A DNA stretch of 64,000 bases from Thermomonas haemolytica (GCF_004346265.1 NZ_SMAP01000002.1:248001-312000), one strand, 5' to 3'. Positions 44,319-53,616 are shown, numbered from the stretch's first letter. The notes: generated from the sequence alone by a model not told the origin. Program-made: numbers and translations.

Positions 44319-44324
44319 ATTATC
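44319..44324 (-). promoter_or_regulatory. -10 box of prpF
   Basis: GATAAT on the minus strand lies 31 bases before the chosen prpF start and covers an alternative ATG, which argues against that upstream start. Confidence 0.4.
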
Positions 44325-44354
44325 CCTCCGCCGGCGCTGGCCGGCGCCGCTGCG

Positions 44355-44360
44355 TAGAAT
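44355..44360 (+). promoter_or_regulatory. -10 box of polA, leaderless layout
   Basis: TAGAAT ends exactly 6 bases before the polA ATG. No ribosome site is present between them. Confidence 0.5.
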
Positions 44361-44366
44361 CGCGGG

Positions 44367-47114
44367 ATGACACGCCTGGTCCTGATCGACGGTTCCTCCT
44401 ACCTCTACCGCGCGTTCCACGCGCTGCCGCCGCTGTCGAACGCGGCCGGCGAGCCGACCGGCGCGCTGTTCGGCGTGGTCAACATGCTGCGCGGGCATCT
44501 GAAGGAGCAGCCCGAGCACATCGCCTTCGTGGTGGACGCGCCGGGGCCGACCTTCCGCGACGAGATGTACCCCGACTACAAGGCCAACCGCCCGCCGATG
44601 CCCGACGAGCTGCGCGCGCAGGTGGCGCCGATGCTGGACGTGGTGTCTGCGCTGGGCATCCCGATCCTGCGCGAGCCCGGGGTGGAGGCCGACGACGTGA
44701 TCGGCACCCTGGCCGTGCGCGCGGCGGAGCAGGGCATGCAGGTGACCATCTCCACCGGCGACAAGGATTTCGCCCAGCTGGTGCGGCCCGGTATCGCGCT
44801 GGTCAACACCATGAGCGGCAGCCGGCTGGATTCGGAGGAGGCAGTGCGCGCCAAGTTCGGCGTGCGCCCGGCGCAGATCGTCGATTACCTGGCGCTGATG
44901 GGCGACAGCATCGACAACGTGCCGGGTGTGGAGAAATGCGGCCCCAAGACCGCGGCCAAGTGGTTGGACGAATACGGCTCGCTGGACGCGGTGATGGCGC
45001 AGGCCGAAGCGATGAAGGGCAAGCTTGGCGAGAACCTGCGCGCGGCGCTGCCGCGGCTGCCGCTGAACCGGCAGCTGGTCACCATCAAGACCGATGTGCC
45101 CCTGGATGTGGCGCCAGAAGATCTTGCCTTGCGTCCGCGCGACGTGGATGCGCTGCGCGCGCTCTATACCCGCTACGGCTTCAACCAGGCGCTGAAGGAG
45201 CTGGACGCCGGGGCGTCTGCGGCGGCCGCTCCCGCGCCTGTCGCCACGGCTGCGTCTGTAGCCGCGCAGACCGACCCCGCGCTGGCCGCGCCCGGCGAAT
45301 ACGAGACGGTGCTGACGCAGGCCCAGCTCGACGCCTGGATCGCGCGCCTGCAGGCAGCGGCGGAGTTCGCCTTCGACAGCGAGACCGACAGCCTCGATCC
45401 GTTGCGCGCCAATCTGGTGGGCCTGAGCTTCAGCGTGGAACCCGGGCGTGCCTGCTACATCCCGCTGGCGCACGTCTATCCCGATGCGCCGGCGCAGCTG
45501 GACCGCGCCGCGGTACTCGAGGCGCTGCGCCCGCTACTGGAGGACCCGGCGAAGCACAAGCTCGGCCAGCACGGAAAGTACGACCTGCACGTGCTGTGCC
45601 GGCACGGTATCCAGGTGCGTGGTTACGCCGACGACACGATGCTGGAAAGTTTCGTGCTGGAGGCGGGCCTTGCGCGCCACGACATGGATTCGCTGGCACG
45701 CCGCCATCTTGGCTATACCACCATCAAGTACGAGGACGTGGCCGGCAAGGGCGCCAGGCAGATCCCGTTCTCGCAGGTCGCGATCGACGCCGCCACCCGC
45801 TATGCCGCCGAGGATGCCGACATCACCCTGCGCCTGCACCGCGTGTTGCGGCCGAAGCTGGAGGCGGAGCCGGCGCTGTTGGCGGTCTATCGCGATATCG
45901 AGATGCCGCTGGTACCGGTGCTGGCGCGGATCGAGGACAACGGCGTGATGATCGACGTGGAGGAGCTGCGCCGGCAGTCGGCCGACCTCTCGCGGCGCAT
46001 GCTCGCCCTGCAGCAGCGCGCTACCGCGCTGGCCGGGCGCAGCTTCAACCTGGATTCGCCCAAGCAGCTGGGCGCGCTGCTGTTCGACGAGCTCAAGCTG
46101 CCGGCGCGGGTGAAGACCCCGGGCGGCGCGCCTTCCACCAACGAGGAGGCGCTGGAGGCGATCGCCGACCTGCACGAGCTGCCGCGGGTGATCCTCGACT
46201 ACCGCAGCCTGGCCAAGCTGCGCAGCACCTATACCGACAAGCTGCCGGAGATGGTCAACCCCGACACCGGGCGCGTGCACACCAGCTATCACCAGGCCGG
46301 CGCCGCCACCGGGCGGCTGTCCTCGTCCGATCCCAACCTGCAGAACATCCCGGTGCGCACCGAGGAGGGTCGGCGCATCCGCGCCGCGTTCATCGCGCCG
46401 CCCGGGCGCCGGATCGTCTCGTTCGACTATTCGCAGATCGAGCTGCGGATCATGGCCCACCTGTCGCAGGACCCGGCGCTGCTGCGCGCATTCGCGCAGG
46501 GCGCCGACATCCACCGCGCCACCGCCGCCGAGGTGCTGGGCAAGCCGCTGGAGGCGGTGACCAGCGAGGAGCGGCGCGCGGCCAAGGCGATCAACTTCGG
46601 GCTGATCTACGGCATGGGCGCGTTCGGGCTGGCGCGCCAGCTGGGGATCGACCGCGGCCAGGCGCAGGACTACATCGCGCTCTATTTCAGCCGCTATCCG
46701 GGCGTGCGCGACTACATGGAGCGCACCCGCGCGCAGGCGCGCGAGCAGGGCTACGTCGAGACCGTGTTCGGGCGCCGGTTGGCGCTGGAGTACATCCACT
46801 CGCGCAATGCCGCGCAGCGCGCCGGCGCCGAGCGCGCCGCGATCAACGCGCCGATGCAGGGCACCGCCGCCGACATCATCAAGCGCGCGATGGTGGCCGT
46901 GGATGCGTGGCTGGAGGACCAGCGCACCGCCGCCGGCGCGCCGCGCGCGCTGATGATCCTGCAGGTGCACGACGAGCTGGTGTTCGAGGCCGATGCCGAT
47001 TTCGTGCCCGAGTTGCAGGCCAAGGTGCCCGCGCTGATGGCCGGCGTGGCCGACCTGCGCGTGCCGCTGCTGGTGGAAGGCGGCGTGGGCGCGAACTGGG
47101 ACGAGGCGCACTGA
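44367..47114 (+). CDS. polA: DNA polymerase I
   Basis: Repair and Okazaki-fragment polymerase, 915 residues (928 in E. coli). The 5'-3' exonuclease fills residues 1-290 (LIDGSSYLYRAFHALPPL, GDKDFAQLV, GVEKCGPKTAAKW). A Pro/Ala linker is followed by a 3'-5' exonuclease domain with the metal-binding motif DSETDSL intact, so proofreading should work. The polymerase domain has motif A DYSQIELRIMAHLS, the O-helix RRAAKAINFGLIYG and motif C QVHDELVFE. The message appears leaderless. An sX13-like RNA gene follows 170 bases downstream. Confidence 0.97.
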   Translation: MTRLVLIDGSSYLYRAFHALPPLSNAAGEPTGALFGVVNMLRGHLKEQPEHIAFVVDAPGPTFRDEMYPDYKANRPPMPDELRAQVAPMLDVVSALGIPILREPGVEADDVIGTLAVRAAEQGMQVTISTGDKDFAQLVRPGIALVNTMSGSRLDSEEAVRAKFGVRPAQIVDYLALMGDSIDNVPGVEKCGPKTAAKWLDEYGSLDAVMAQAEAMKGKLGENLRAALPRLPLNRQLVTIKTDVPLDVAPEDLALRPRDVDALRALYTRYGFNQALKELDAGASAAAAPAPVATAASVAAQTDPALAAPGEYETVLTQAQLDAWIARLQAAAEFAFDSETDSLDPLRANLVGLSFSVEPGRACYIPLAHVYPDAPAQLDRAAVLEALRPLLEDPAKHKLGQHGKYDLHVLCRHGIQVRGYADDTMLESFVLEAGLARHDMDSLARRHLGYTTIKYEDVAGKGARQIPFSQVAIDAATRYAAEDADITLRLHRVLRPKLEAEPALLAVYRDIEMPLVPVLARIEDNGVMIDVEELRRQSADLSRRMLALQQRATALAGRSFNLDSPKQLGALLFDELKLPARVKTPGGAPSTNEEALEAIADLHELPRVILDYRSLAKLRSTYTDKLPEMVNPDTGRVHTSYHQAGAATGRLSSSDPNLQNIPVRTEEGRRIRAAFIAPPGRRIVSFDYSQIELRIMAHLSQDPALLRAFAQGADIHRATAAEVLGKPLEAVTSEERRAAKAINFGLIYGMGAFGLARQLGIDRGQAQDYIALYFSRYPGVRDYMERTRAQAREQGYVETVFGRRLALEYIHSRNAAQRAGAERAAINAPMQGTAADIIKRAMVAVDAWLEDQRTAAGAPRALMILQVHDELVFEADADFVPELQAKVPALMAGVADLRVPLLVEGGVGANWDEAH

Positions 47115-47285
47115 CGCCGCCGCGCGGATGCCGCCTGCGGGCGGGGGTGGCAAGCCCGAAACCGTGACCGAATGCCGGCGCGGGCGGCAGCGGCCGGAAT
47201 GCAATGAATCATTCCTGAACCGAACGGTTTTTTAACCCGAATCTTCACGAACCATCAAGGCGCGGAGTGGTCATATAGCCCGCAA

Positions 47286-47410
47286 CAGGTGCAACGCCTG
47301 TTGTCGATCACTACCCCTCCCCTGGTGTGATCAACCGGAAGGCAACCGGTCCTCCCCAACCGGCCTTCCCCGGCCCCGCAGTCCCCCCTGGCTGCGGGGC
47401 TTTTTCTTTT
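47286..47410 (+). ncRNA. sX13: sX13-like small RNA downstream of polA
   Basis: Three stem-loops in a row each expose a C-rich loop. GATCAC/GTGATC (47306-47332) has CCCCTCCCC in the loop. GGAAGG/CCTTCC with inner CCGGT/ACCGG (47337-47369) has CCTCCCCA. The terminator stem CCCCGCAG/CTGCGGGG (47374-47399) has TCCCCCC in the loop and is followed by TTTTTCTTTT. Three C-loop hairpins, a length near 115-125 and a place behind polA are the features of Xanthomonas sX13; Spot 42 and ErsA occupy the same place elsewhere. The 5' end is a guess from a weak TATAGC at 47274. Confidence 0.75.
47374..47410 (+). terminator. Rho-independent terminator of the small RNA
   Basis: A perfect 8-bp stem CCCCGCAG/CTGCGGGG with a 10-base loop is followed by C and then TTTTTCTTTT. 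It is the strongest terminator in the window and is also the third hairpin of the RNA. Confidence 0.88.
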
Positions 47411-47559
47411 CCGCTCCCGCTTCTTCCGCGTGCGTCCGGCCATGCGCGCCTCGCCCGCCGTCCCCGCCACCCCGCCGGCCTACAATGCGCCCTCCATCGA
47501 CTGCAGGTGCCCAGCATGCAGCGGGAGTCCCCTGATCCAGCCGTGTGCGGCCGTCGCCG

Positions 47560-48216
47560 ATGCTGACCGCCGCAGCGCTTCCCCCCTGCGCGCTCTGCGC
47601 GGGCGAGACGCGGGCGTTCTGCGCGGATCGCGCGCGCCGCTATTTCGAATGCACGTGTTGCGCCCTGGTGATGGCCGATCCGGCCTCGCACCTGTCCGCG
47701 GTGGAGGAACGCGCGATCTACGACCTGCACCAGAACGATCCCGCGGATGCGCGCTACCGCGCGTTCCTGGCGCGGCTGGCGGAGCCGCTGCTGGCGAAGC
47801 TGGCGCCGGGCATGCGCGGGCTGGACTTCGGCTGCGGGCCGGGGCCGGTGCTGGCGCTGATGCTGCGCGAGGCGGGCATGGCGATGGCGGCCTACGACCC
47901 GTTCTACGCGCCGGACGCGACGCTGCTGCAGGCGCAGTACGACTTCGTCACCTGCACCGAGGTGGTGGAGCATTTCCGCGATCCGCTGGCCGGCTGGACG
48001 CAGCTGGCCGCATTGGTGCGCCCCGGTGGCTGGCTGGGGGTGATGACCCAACTGGCGCCGGCGCTGCCGGCGAACTTCCTGCGCTGGCGCTACCGCGACG
48101 ACCGCACCCACGTCAGCTTCCACCGCCTGGCCACGCTGGAGTGGCTGGCGGCCCGCTTCGGGTTCGCGCTGGAGCAGGTGGAGAGCCAGGCCTTCCTGCT
48201 GCGCAGGCAGGGCTGA
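47560..48216 (+). CDS. Class I SAM-dependent methyltransferase
   Basis: A 218-residue protein with an N-terminal zinc-ribbon-like part (CALC and CTCC pairs) followed by a Rossmann methyltransferase domain. The SAM-binding motif I is LDFGCGPGPVLA, the acidic loop YDPFYAP, and the post-motif TCTEVVEHF is typical of UbiG-like enzymes. The substrate is unknown. The ATG at 47560 is preferred; a GTG at 47545 is possible. It ends just before oleB, but a functional link to the olefin pathway is not shown. Confidence 0.85.
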   Translation: MLTAAALPPCALCAGETRAFCADRARRYFECTCCALVMADPASHLSAVEERAIYDLHQNDPADARYRAFLARLAEPLLAKLAPGMRGLDFGCGPGPVLALMLREAGMAMAAYDPFYAPDATLLQAQYDFVTCTEVVEHFRDPLAGWTQLAALVRPGGWLGVMTQLAPALPANFLRWRYRDDRTHVSFHRLATLEWLAARFGFALEQVESQAFLLRRQG

Positions 48217-48231
48217 GGCAGGCGCACCGCC

Positions 48232-48237
48232 TACAAT
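48232..48237 (+). promoter_or_regulatory. -10 box of oleB, leaderless layout
   Basis: TACAAT ends exactly 6 bases before the oleB ATG, within the 27-base gap after the methyltransferase gene. Confidence 0.5.
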
Positions 48238-48243
48238 GGGCGG

Positions 48244-49146
48244 ATGCGCTTTCCCGACTATCCGTTCACCCCGCACCGCTTCGACGTCCGCCCCGGCATC
48301 GCGATGTCCTTCCTCGATGAAGGACCGCGCGATGGCGAGGTGGTGGTGATGCTGCACGGCAATCCGTCGTGGAGCTATTACTGGCGCCACTTGGTGTTGG
48401 GCCTGCGCGACAAATACCGCTGCATCGTGCCCGACCACGTCGGCATGGGCCTGAGCGACCGTCCGGACGATGGCGTGTCCGCGCAGCCGCGCTACGACTA
48501 CACCCTGCAATCGCGCATCGATGATCTCGATGCGCTGCTGAAGCACCTCGGCATCGACGGCCCAGTGACGCTGGCGGTGCACGACTGGGGCGGGATGATC
48601 GGCTTCGGCTGGGCGCTGCGCGATCCCGCGCGGATCCAGCGCCTGGTCATCACCAACACCGCCGCGTTCCCCCTGCCGCCGGCCAAGCGCTTCCCGCGCC
48701 GGCTGGCGATGGGACGCGATTCGCGCCTGGGCGGCTGGCTGATCCGCCGCTTCAACCTGTTCGCGCGCGGCGCGGCGTGGTTCGGCACCAAGCGCTCGCT
48801 GCCGAAGGACGTGCGAGCGGCGTATGCCGGCGTGTACGACGGCTGGGACAACGCGATCTCCACCCTGCGCTTCATGCAGGACATCCCGCTGCACGACGGC
48901 GACCGCGCGCTGCCGCTGGTGCAGGCCAGCGCACGCGCGCTGCCGGGCTATGCGGACCGCCCGGCGTTCCTCGGCTGGGGTCTGCGCGATTTCGTGTTCG
49001 ACCAGCACTTCCTCGACGGCTTCCGCAAGGCGCTGCCGAACGCGGAAGTGCATGCCTACGCCGATGCCGGCCATTACGTGCTGGAAGACAAGCACGAGGT
49101 GCTGGTGCCGCTGATCCGGGCGTTCCTGGACCGCCATCCGCTTTAG
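48244..49146 (+). CDS. oleB: OleB, cis-3,4-dialkyl beta-lactone decarboxylase
   Basis: OleB removes CO2 from the beta-lactone made by OleC to give a long-chain cis-olefin. It has the haloalkane-dehalogenase fold; the 300 residues carry the nucleophile D114 in AVHDWGGMIGFG (the same number as in Xanthomonas OleB), the HGNPSWSYYWR loop and the late His in DAGHYVLED. Annotation as a haloalkane dehalogenase would be possible, but nearby oleC and oleD decide for OleB. A leaderless -10 box precedes it. An opposite-strand pair separates it from oleC. Confidence 0.9.
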   Translation: MRFPDYPFTPHRFDVRPGIAMSFLDEGPRDGEVVVMLHGNPSWSYYWRHLVLGLRDKYRCIVPDHVGMGLSDRPDDGVSAQPRYDYTLQSRIDDLDALLKHLGIDGPVTLAVHDWGGMIGFGWALRDPARIQRLVITNTAAFPLPPAKRFPRRLAMGRDSRLGGWLIRRFNLFARGAAWFGTKRSLPKDVRAAYAGVYDGWDNAISTLRFMQDIPLHDGDRALPLVQASARALPGYADRPAFLGWGLRDFVFDQHFLDGFRKALPNAEVHAYADAGHYVLEDKHEVLVPLIRAFLDRHPL

Positions 49147-49197
49147 CGCCAGCTCCAGCACGTGGCATCGACGGAACGATGGCACTGCAAGTTGCGA

Positions 49198-49279
49198 GGC
49201 CAGCCGGATGGCAGCGGCCGCGCAACCAAGCGAGTATCGGGGAGCGACTTGCGAGGCCGCTGCCGTGCGGTTGGCTGGC
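49198..49279. repeat. Large imperfect inverted repeat between convergent genes
   Basis: The arms at 49199-49219 and 49255-49279 pair over about 20 bases (GCAGCGGCC with GGCCGCTGC inside, CCAGCC with GGCTGG outside) around a 35-base loop. Both arms also share TTGCGAGGCC in direct orientation nearby. It lies between the ends of oleB and the SDR gene, so it may be a bidirectional terminator or a mobile intergenic repeat. Confidence 0.5.
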
Positions 49280-49298
49280 TCCGGCGGTAACAGCGTCG

Positions 49299-50036
49299 TC
49301 AGAGAATCCAGCCGCCGTCCACGGTCAGCTCCGCGCCGGTGATGAAGCCGGCGTCCGGACCGACCAGGAACGCCACCGCGGCGGCGATTTCCTCGGGCTT
49401 GCCGATGCGCTTCAACGGGGTGGCCTCGATGCCGGCCTGGTTGGCGTCGGGTGGGTTGTTGTCGAGCATCGGCGTGTCGATGAAGCCCGGATGCACCGAG
49501 TTCACCCGGATGTACGCCGGCGCCAGTTCCAGCGCGGCGGTCTTGGTCATCCCGCGCACCGCCCACTTGGTGCCCACGTAGGCAGCCGCATTGGGGAAGC
49601 CCAGCTGGCCGGCGATCGAGCTGATGTTGACGATGCAGCCACCGCCGGCCGCGCGCAGCGGCACCTGGCCGTGCTTCATGCCCAGGAACACGCCCAGTTG
49701 GTTGACCCGGAACTGCTGCTCGACGTCGTGCACGGCGGTGTCGGCGATCTGCCCGGGATGGAAGATGCCTGCATTGTTCACCACGATATGCAGGCCACCG
49801 AAGTGCGCCGTCGCCGCAGCCAGGGTGTCCACCCATGCGGCTTCGTCACTCACGTCGTGATGGAAGTAGGCGACGCGCTCGCCCAACTCGGCGGCCAGCG
49901 CCTGGCCAAGGTCATCGAGGATGTCGGTGATGGCGACGCGCGCGCCATCCGCGTGCAGGCGGCGGACGATGGCGGCACCGATGCCGCGCGCTCCGCCGGT
50001 GACCAGGGCGATCTTGCCTGCGAGCGTTTCGTTCAT
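49299..50036 (-). CDS. SDR-family oxidoreductase
   Basis: A 245-residue classical short-chain dehydrogenase. The cofactor motif is TGGARGIGAA with an acidic residue after strand 2 (ITDIL), suggesting NAD(H). NNAG, the catalytic Ser in NISSIAG and Y-V-G-T-K as Y-x-x-x-K are present. The end DGGWIL is typical. It resembles 3-hydroxysteroid/3-oxoacyl reductase types; the substrate is unknown. GGAGGG precedes the start. It runs against the ole genes. Confidence 0.86.
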   Translation of the reverse strand: MNETLAGKIALVTGGARGIGAAIVRRLHADGARVAITDILDDLGQALAAELGERVAYFHHDVSDEAAWVDTLAAATAHFGGLHIVVNNAGIFHPGQIADTAVHDVEQQFRVNQLGVFLGMKHGQVPLRAAGGGCIVNISSIAGQLGFPNAAAYVGTKWAVRGMTKTAALELAPAYIRVNSVHPGFIDTPMLDNNPPDANQAGIEATPLKRIGKPEEIAAAVAFLVGPDAGFITGAELTVDGGWIL

Positions 50037-50157
50037 GGCATCCCTCCGCGGCCAATGGAAGGTCAGCCTGCGCGAACGCGCGGCGGGATGCTTTGATCGG
50101 CATCAAACCGACGCCGGGGCAGGGGACGCGCGGGTGGGCGGATGAAGCGGGTGGGAT

Positions 50158-50547
50158 TCACTTCGGAGCGAGCGGCTCCGGCGTGGTGTGACCGGCTTCG
50201 GCCACGTCCACCCAATCTGCGGGCGTCAACACCGGCAGGCCATAGGCGAGGCGGGCCTTGTCGCACTGCGGGCTGGGCCGGCCGAATTCCCACGAGGCAT
50301 CGACTTCGCGGCAGACCGAGGGGCGGTTGGGGTGGATGGTGCAGCGCGAATGGCGGCCGATGTCGGCCTCCAGCGCCACGCAGCGGATCGGCGGTGCGTA
50401 GGTGCCGCGCATGCACAGGCGGTGGGCGTCCACGCGCTCGGTGAGCGCGGCCGGCACCCCGCCCGGGGTCACCTCGTCCGATTCCATCCAGTGGAAGGCG
50501 ACGCGGTACTGGGTGCAGCAGGCGCCACAGGTCAGGCAGGGATGCAT
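50158..50547 (-). CDS. YkgJ-family cysteine-cluster protein
   Basis: A 129-residue protein of the YkgJ/UPF0153 type, with the cluster C-x-x-C-x-x-C-C (CLTCGACC) at residues 4-11 and later cysteines (LCMRG, RCVALE, RCTIHPNRPSVC) that may bind Zn or an Fe-S cluster. Function is unknown. The start is the ATG at 50547. It is divergent from oleC with 111 bases between, and 121 bases from the SDR gene. Confidence 0.85.
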   Translation of the reverse strand: MHPCLTCGACCTQYRVAFHWMESDEVTPGGVPAALTERVDAHRLCMRGTYAPPIRCVALEADIGRHSRCTIHPNRPSVCREVDASWEFGRPSPQCDKARLAYGLPVLTPADWVDVAEAGHTTPEPLAPK

Positions 50548-50646
50548 GCGGGCGGGCCGGGCGGTGCGCGGCGGAAGCGGCGGGGCCGCGATTGTTGGCC
50601 GCTGCCGCGCGCCGTGCAAGGGGCGGCGCGGGTGGCGGGCGCGGGC

Positions 50647-50652
50647 GATAAT
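50647..50652 (+). promoter_or_regulatory. -10 box of oleC, leaderless layout
   Basis: GATAAT ends exactly 6 bases before the oleC ATG. Confidence 0.5.
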
Positions 50653-50658
50653 GCCGGC

Positions 50659-52314
50659 ATGAGCGAACCCTGCAACATCGCCGCGGCGCTGCCGCATCTG
50701 GCGCGCGAGCGTCCCGGCCAGGTGGCCATGCGCTGCCCCGGCGCGGGCGGCCGCTACGACCTGGCGTTGACCTATGCCGAGCTGGACGCGCGCAGCGATG
50801 CGATCGCCGCGGGCCTGGCCCGGCGCGGGATCGTGCGCGGCACCCGCACGGTGGTGATGGTGCGGCCCACGCCGGAGTTCTTCCTGTTGATGTTCGCGCT
50901 GTTCAAGGCCGGCGCGGTGCCGGTGCTGGTGGACCCCGGGATCGACAAGCGCGCGCTCAGGCAATGCCTGGACGAGGCGCAGCCGCAGGCGTTCATCGGC
51001 ATCCCGCTGGCGATGCTGGCCAAGGCGCTGCTGGGCTGGGCGCGTGCGGCGCGGGTGCGCATCACCACCGGGCGCTGGCCGCTGCTGGCGGATGCAACCC
51101 TGGCCCAGGTCGAGGCCGAGGGCACCGGCGCCGGGCCGCAGCTGGCCGCGACCGAGGGCGAAGAGGTGGCCGCGATTTTGTTCACCAGCGGCAGCACCGG
51201 CGTGCCCAAGGGCGTGGTGTACCGGCACCGGCATTTCGTGGCGCAGATCGAAATGCTGCGCGCGGCGTTCGCGATCGCCCCCGGCGGGGTGGATTTCCCC
51301 ACCTTCCCGCCGTTCGCGCTGTTCGATCCGGCCCTCGGCCTGACCAGCATCATCCCCGACATGGACCCCACGCGCCCGGCGCGCGCCGACCCGCGCAAGC
51401 TGCATGCCGCGATCGCGCGTTTCGGTGCCGACCAGCTGTTCGGCTCGCCGGCCCTGATGCGCGTGTTGGCCGATCACGGCCAGCCGCTGCCCACCCTGCG
51501 CCGGGTCACCAGCGCCGGCGCGCCGGTGCCGCCCGAGGTGGTCGAGAAAATGCTGGCGCTATTGCCGCCGCAGGCGCAGTTCTGGACGCCCTACGGCGCC
51601 ACCGAATGCCTGCCGGTGGCGGTGATCGAGGGCCGCGAGCTGTTGACCTTGCGCGCGCGCACCGAGGCCGGCGCCGGCACCTGCGTCGGACGCCCGGTGG
51701 CAGGCAATACGGTGCGCATCATCCGCATCGATGATGATGCGATCCCGGAGTGGCATGACGGCCTGCAAGTCGCGCCGGGGCAGGTGGGCGAGATCACGGT
51801 CGCCGGGCCCAGCGCCACCGATGCCTACTTCAACCGCGAGGCGCAGACCGCGCTGGCCAAGATCCGCGAAGCCCTGCCCGGCGGCGGCGAGCGCATCGTG
51901 CACCGCATGGGCGATCTCGGCTGGTTCGACGGCGAGGGCCGGCTGTGGTTCTGCGGGCGCAAGTCGCAGCGGGTCGTCGTCGATGCGGCCACGACCTTGT
52001 GCACGGAACAGGTCGAACCCGTGTTCAACACCCATCCCGAGGTGGCGCGCAGCGCGCTGGTCGGGGTGGGGGCGAAGGGCGCGCAGGTGCCGGTGCTGTG
52101 CGTGGAATTGAAGCGCGGCATCGACAAGCGCGAATGGCCGCGCATCGAAAACGAATTGCGCCAGCTTGCCGATGGCTTCGTGCATACCGCGAAGGTCGCG
52201 CGGTTCCTGTATTACCCCAAGCCATTCCCGGTGGACATCCGCCACAACGCCAAGATCGGCCGCGAGCGGCTGGCGGCCTGGGCCGCGGCGCGACTGGAGG
52301 ACGCATCCGCATGA
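50659..52314 (+). CDS. oleC: OleC, beta-lactone synthetase
   Basis: AMP-forming enzyme of the ANL superfamily that closes 3-hydroxy-2-alkyl acids (from OleA and OleD) into beta-lactones. The product has 551 residues. The ATP loop is [17 protein letters not shown], the A5 motif YGATECLP and the A7 motif [20 protein letters not shown]. It could be mistaken for a fatty-acyl-CoA ligase, but the overlapping oleD gene makes OleC the right name. The message looks leaderless; the stop overlaps oleD (ATGA). Confidence 0.93.
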   Translation: MSEPCNIAAALPHLARERPGQVAMRCPGAGGRYDLALTYAELDARSDAIAAGLARRGIVRGTRTVVMVRPTPEFFLLMFALFKAGAVPVLVDPGIDKRALRQCLDEAQPQAFIGIPLAMLAKALLGWARAARVRITTGRWPLLADATLAQVEAEGTGAGPQLAATEGEEVAAILFTSGSTGVPKGVVYRHRHFVAQIEMLRAAFAIAPGGVDFPTFPPFALFDPALGLTSIIPDMDPTRPARADPRKLHAAIARFGADQLFGSPALMRVLADHGQPLPTLRRVTSAGAPVPPEVVEKMLALLPPQAQFWTPYGATECLPVAVIEGRELLTLRARTEAGAGTCVGRPVAGNTVRIIRIDDDAIPEWHDGLQVAPGQVGEITVAGPSATDAYFNREAQTALAKIREALPGGGERIVHRMGDLGWFDGEGRLWFCGRKSQRVVVDAATTLCTEQVEPVFNTHPEVARSALVGVGAKGAQVPVLCVELKRGIDKREWPRIENELRQLADGFVHTAKVARFLYYPKPFPVDIRHNAKIGRERLAAWAAARLEDASA

Positions 52315-53312
52315 ACATCCTCGTCACCGGCGGTGGGGGCTTCCTCGGCCAGGCGCTGTGCCGCGCGCTGCTGGCGCGCGGCCATGCGGTCACCAGCGTC
52401 AGCCGCAGCCATCATCCCGCGCTGGAGGCGCTGGGCGTGCCCCAGCGGCAGGCCGACCTGGCCGACCGCGAGGCGGTGCTGCGCGCATTCGACGGCGGCT
52501 TCGACGCAGTGCTGCACAACGCCGCCAAGGCCGGCGCCTGGGGCAGCCATGCCAGCTATTTCAGTGCGAACGTGCTGGGCACCCGCAACGTCATCGCGGC
52601 CTGCCGCGCGCACGGCATCGGCCGGCTGGTGCATACCTCCACGCCCAGCGTCGCCCATCGCGCCACGCATCCGGTCGAGGGCGCGTCCGCCGACGAGGTG
52701 CCCTATGGCGAGGGCGTGAAGGCGCATTACGCCGCGACCAAGATCATCGCCGAGCGCGAAGCGTTGGCGGCCAACGGCCCGGACCTGGCGACGGTGGCGC
52801 TGCGCCCGCGCCTGATCTGGGGCCCCGGCGATACCCAGATCCTGCCGCGGCTGGTGGAGCGCGCGCGCAGCGGCCGCTTGCGCCTGGTCGGCAGCGGCGA
52901 CAACCTGGTCGATACCACCTACATCGACAACGCCGCGCAGGCGCACGTCGATGCGCTCGACCACCTGCATCCGGGCGCGGCCTGCGCCGGCCGCGCCTAC
53001 TTCATCAGCAACGGCGAGCCATGGCCGTTGCGCGCGGTGCTCAACGGCTTGCTGCGCGCCGCCGGGGCGCCGGAAGTGCATGCGACCATCCCGTTCCGCG
53101 CGGCTTACGCGCTCGGCGCCGTCTGCGAGGGGCTGTGGACGCTGCTGCCGCTGCGCGGCGACCCGCCGATGACGCGCTTCCTCGCCGAGCAGCTGGCCAC
53201 GCCGCACTGGTATTCGATGGCGCCGGCGGCACGCGATTTCGGCTACGCCCCGCGGGTGTCGATGGCGGAGGGGATGGCGCGGCTGCGCGCGTCGCTGGCG
53301 GCGCAAACCTGA
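52311..53312 (+). CDS. oleD: OleD, 2-alkyl-3-ketoalkanoate reductase
   Basis: NADPH-dependent reductase of the extended SDR family that reduces the 2-alkyl-3-keto acid from OleA to the 3-hydroxy acid used by OleC. It has 333 residues, with the Rossmann motif TGGGGFLG at the start, Thr/Ser in HTSTPS and the catalytic Y-A-A-T-K. It is translationally coupled to oleC. oleA, the first enzyme, is not in the window, so it must lie elsewhere or be absent. Confidence 0.92.
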   Translation: MNILVTGGGGFLGQALCRALLARGHAVTSVSRSHHPALEALGVPQRQADLADREAVLRAFDGGFDAVLHNAAKAGAWGSHASYFSANVLGTRNVIAACRAHGIGRLVHTSTPSVAHRATHPVEGASADEVPYGEGVKAHYAATKIIAEREALAANGPDLATVALRPRLIWGPGDTQILPRLVERARSGRLRLVGSGDNLVDTTYIDNAAQAHVDALDHLHPGAACAGRAYFISNGEPWPLRAVLNGLLRAAGAPEVHATIPFRAAYALGAVCEGLWTLLPLRGDPPMTRFLAEQLATPHWYSMAPAARDFGYAPRVSMAEGMARLRASLAAQT

Positions 53313-53401
53313 ACGCCGGCGATGCCCTTCACCTCACGACGACCGCCCGGGCGCGACCCTCGGCTCCACGCCAATCCGGCGTGCCCGCACGGAGTTGCCA
53401 G

Positions 53402-53557
53402 ATGCTGCATTACGCGCTCGTCTTCCTCGTCATTGCCCTGATCGCGGCGTTCCTGGGCTTCAGCGGCCTGGCGGGCCTGGCCGCCACGATCGCCAAGATC
53501 CTCTTCATCGTGTTCCTGATCCTTGCGGTGGCTGCATTCCTGCGCAAGAAGACCTGA
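53402..53557 (+). CDS. DUF1328 small membrane protein
   Basis: A 51-residue protein made of two hydrophobic helices (about 3-20 and 25-46) and a basic end (FLRKKT), the usual form of DUF1328/YtjA proteins. The [17 protein letters not shown] stretch is the family core. GGAG lies 7 bases before the ATG. Role unknown; it is often found as a single stress-linked gene. Confidence 0.85.
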   Translation: MLHYALVFLVIALIAAFLGFSGLAGLAATIAKILFIVFLILAVAAFLRKKT

Positions 53558-53604
53558 AGCGGACGGCCGCGGACGGCGGCGTCCTGCACGGGCATGGCGC
53601 ACCC

Positions 53605-53610
53605 TACAAT
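53605..53610 (+). promoter_or_regulatory. -10 box of ubiJ, leaderless layout
   Basis: TACAAT ends exactly 6 bases before the ubiJ ATG. Confidence 0.5.
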
Positions 53611-53616
53611 GCGCCC

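Larger units (their letters stand above)
47115..47559. other. Intergenic region after polA
   Basis: 445 bases without a protein gene. It holds a weak stem and T-run right after polA (around 47218-47233), the three-hairpin RNA described separately (47286-47410), and TACAAT at 47481-47486, which could be the promoter of the methyltransferase gene with a leader of about 65 bases. Confidence 0.6.

Noticed and set aside
48244-49146. Haloalkane dehalogenase
   Set aside because: The fold and catalytic Asp fit, but OleB has the same fold and the oleC-oleD pair nearby makes the olefin role far more likely.
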